DNA of 64,000 nt from Spirodela intermedia (Eukaryota; Streptophyta; Magnoliopsida; Alismatales; Araceae), in contig LR746276.1 of assembly GCA_902729315.2 (NCBI GenBank), positions 2,055,169 through 2,119,168 on the forward strand. The letters run 5' to 3'. The notes beneath the pieces were generated by a model that saw nothing but the letters and a program-made list of their open reading frames with translations, did no database searches and was not told where the DNA came from. Every line of letters starts with the position of its first letter. The stretch's first letter is position 1. Of the stretch, positions 61,901-64,000 are shown piece by piece. The position numbers and the translations under genes are program-made.

Positions 61901-63391
61901 GAACTGGAAACGTTAGCTTGGAAGGCTGTTTTAGTCAATTCTCGCTGATCACTTAAATGCCCTAATTCAAAACTGACCATGAAACTTCTATTTCATTAGT
62001 TTCTTTTTTAAGAAAACTTTTCAGCATGTTGAAGTACTGAACAGATGGGAGATACTGAGCATTCAAGAAGGTACATCAACTTCCTTCATCTTCTCTTGTT
62101 TGCACGAGGAATGAACCTCATAGAAGTGGATGAGGGCACTGGTTTCATGGACTAAAAGGGTCACTACGCTGAAATTACATGCCAGTTGCATGTTTTACTT
62201 ACCGTTTTTCAGCAGTTTAGTTTAATGTTCCTGAACCAAAAAAAATTTAGAGACTCGTTGAAACAAGAATTAAAACATTTTTGTCTTTGTCAATGACTAT
62301 CTGATTCATGACTCGAATCATTCACATTTATTAACGTTTTTATTCAATTAAATAGAACGAAAAGACCCACAAATCACTTGAATCATGTTAGAAGCTTTTC
62401 TGCCATTACTAACAAAGCCAGTAATCCTTAAACTATCAAAGTCATTGACTGATGATGTGATCTTTATTACTCGGCTCTTCCTGTTACAGACCAAAAGTCA
62501 ACCATTAGAGACTAAAACTCACATAAGTTCACACTAAAATCTGGTCAACTGTAAAAGTAAAATAATAAGCTAGACCTAGTTTAGATTTTTTGGGTATAAT
62601 TGCCACTTGTGTTCATTGAGTCCATTATTTTCCTTTTCCTATTGGAATGATAGAAGTTATGAACTTCATAAAAAAAAAAAATCACTAGACATGACTTAAG
62701 CATTCAATGAGCTAAAATCAATATTTTAATAAGGGCTAAATTAAAAAAAATGAAAAAACGTAAACAGAATAATGGAAGCTTTATGAGCAAAGACAATGCC
62801 AAATTTTTGCATTATTATTTTAAAATCTGCTAGGACGCAGAGACCACATTGCAAAATATCAATCATGCAAGTACCACGAATTTCACAAATTCAGAATGTA
62901 ATTAACAAACAACTTAAAATATTTAGAAAAAATGATAAAAAGTGAATTACAGAGAATAGGAAATTAAGATCTGCAATGCCCAGAAGCATGTATACCTACT
63001 CCAAAACCATGGCCAATACCAACACCACACCCAATACCAGCCTCAATATTTTTAACTCCGAACCGTCTCAGCTGAAATAATAAATTTGATTACGAAAGAG
63101 TTTTATAAGTCAGATTCCGCAGTTCGAAACTAGGCTTAATATAATAAAAAAAAGGAAAAAATACTCACGTTGCTATTTACATGTCTTCCTGCACCAGAGA
63201 AAACATCCATAGCACCTCGAGTAGCAGATAAAACTTGTTGGAATGCTGGAATCGCACCTGATGATGCAAGTAAACCAAAGCTTACCAATAAAATCAAATA
63301 GTTTCATATAAACTATATTTGGTTTTACCATCACATTTATCAAATTTTTAGAGGAAGAGACACCTTGAACTGTGTCCACTGCCAAGGACAT
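58990..63391 (-). CDS. Unrecognised protein with glycine-rich segment and C-terminal coiled coil
   Basis: Seven exons with matching phases: 63364-63391, 63169-63257, 62996-63071, 61369-61418, 60932-61285, 59869-59907 and 58990-59157, giving 267 residues. It begins MSLAVDTVQGAIPAF. The upstream in-frame sequence meets a stop with no splice acceptor between, which supports this start. Residues about 50-65 form an alternating glycine segment (GIGCGVGIGHGFGVGI), flanked by FGVKNIEA and LKPGVVHKLQSFVGVVIGKIL. The middle is serine and threonine rich and probably disordered. The C-terminal third is heptad-like (EEEQAEIDELVRKL, LLKHQKTIDELIEENEKL), predicting a coiled coil, and ends in a basic tail (IERRRSRRRWTR). 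I cannot assign a function. The smooth exon chain and conserved-looking segments make it a real gene rather than an artefact. Confidence 0.8.
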
Positions 63392-64000
63392 ATCATAAAA
63401 ACGACAGTTGTTATAAAATTATTAGATATTTATTAAGAATGATTGTGAGAAAAACTCTGTAGCTTCCTAGTTGTTTCACAGAGAACGACTGGAAACTACA
63501 ACCTCGTAACATTTTGCAGCAAGCCTAAATGAAAACGGGTAGTCAAATGCCTATCAGTCTCCTTAAATGACTGAAAGGCGAAAGGATTCAGCGGCATATT
63601 ACATGGTAAACCTTTTCTGTACTAAGGTATTTATCGTCTCTCAGTCAATCTGCCACAGAATCCAAGATGAGAAAAGCAAGAACACGTTAAAAGGATTGAT
63701 GAAACACAAGTGGTTTGGACTGAGAATTTCCCAAAAGAAGTATACAAATATATATAAGCAATATCTTCCTGCCTGTGAAATAACTGAAACAGTTTCCATT
63801 AAACGAAGAAAAATATTCGAAGGCAGTGGAGAAAACCTATCTTCAGCCTCAATGAGAATATGCCTTAATTTTTTCATTAAGGGCAAAATTTACAGCTACC
63901 CAGAAAGTGGAAAACTTATATTTCATCACAAATACAGACAGGAGGCATTATCCACACACGACTAACTCCTAAGTCATTTGAGGAAAAACCCGAGAAATCC
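63392..64000. other. 5' region of the coiled-coil gene
   Basis: This is AT-rich upstream sequence of the minus-strand gene, probably promoter or leader with a possible noncoding first exon. A 132-codon open frame at 63567-63965 resembles nothing I know and is likely chance. Confidence 0.4.

Noticed and set aside
63567-63965. Plus-strand open frame of 132 codons
   Set aside because: It has no recognisable domain and no neighbouring exons, and its AT-rich composition is like the surrounding noncoding DNA.
1-64000. CRISPR arrays, operons or phage-like systems
   Set aside because: The introns, plant gene families and retrotransposons show plant nuclear DNA. The short repeats present are microsatellites without regularly spaced unique spacers.

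Overview
This is a stretch of a flowering-plant nuclear genome. The genes are split by GT-AG introns, with two GC-AG introns, and belong to conserved plant families. Dinucleotide microsatellites (GA/CT, GT) are common, and the gene-poor parts hold decayed Ty3/gypsy and Ty1/copia retrotransposons. Several genes have very GC-rich coding exons inside AT-rich surroundings. That bimodality is typical of monocots, but I cannot name the species. All gene models were built by hand from splice signals, reading-frame continuity and recalled family similarity; no search was run.

Layout. 1-21039 (minus): 12 visible exons of an Integrator subunit 11 / CPSF73-II-like metallo-beta-lactamase RNA endonuclease, whose 3' end lies off the left edge. 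Its 8.5 kb ninth intron holds a complete-length but dead chromovirus (4018-9335) with LTRs, primer-binding site and a 5-bp target duplication. 22662-26542 (minus): an ELMO/CED-12 domain protein. 29496-31989 (minus): plastid-type peptide methionine sulfoxide reductase A. 31990-34148: a probable two-way promoter and a stretch without a recognisable coding gene but with a possible box C/D snoRNA. 34149-36347 (minus): Bax inhibitor-1. 37260-40473 (plus): a likely plastid DUF3598-like protein. It converges, with only 201 bp between stop codons, on 40675-43445 (minus), a glycerol-3-phosphate / sugar-phosphate transporter. That transporter is head to head with 44632-47105 (plus), a tail-anchored VAP27 (MSP domain) protein. 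47106-57398 is an AT-rich gene-free block with a gypsy relic (about 47980-50200, minus) and a copia relic (about 51600-53560, minus). 57399-58042 (minus): a GPI-type phytocyanin that seems to have lost both copper-binding histidines. 58990-63391 (minus): a 267-residue protein I do not recognise, with a glycine-rich segment and a C-terminal coiled coil.

The genes are independent housekeeping or stress genes rather than one pathway. BI-1 and VAP27 both act at the ER membrane, but nothing here shows that they are coordinated. I found no clearly novel biological system. The most unusual items are the copper-ligand-less phytocyanin, the two GC-AG introns, the possible noncoding RNA locus, the exact 120-bp tandem duplication in the MSRA intron and the unrecognised coiled-coil gene.
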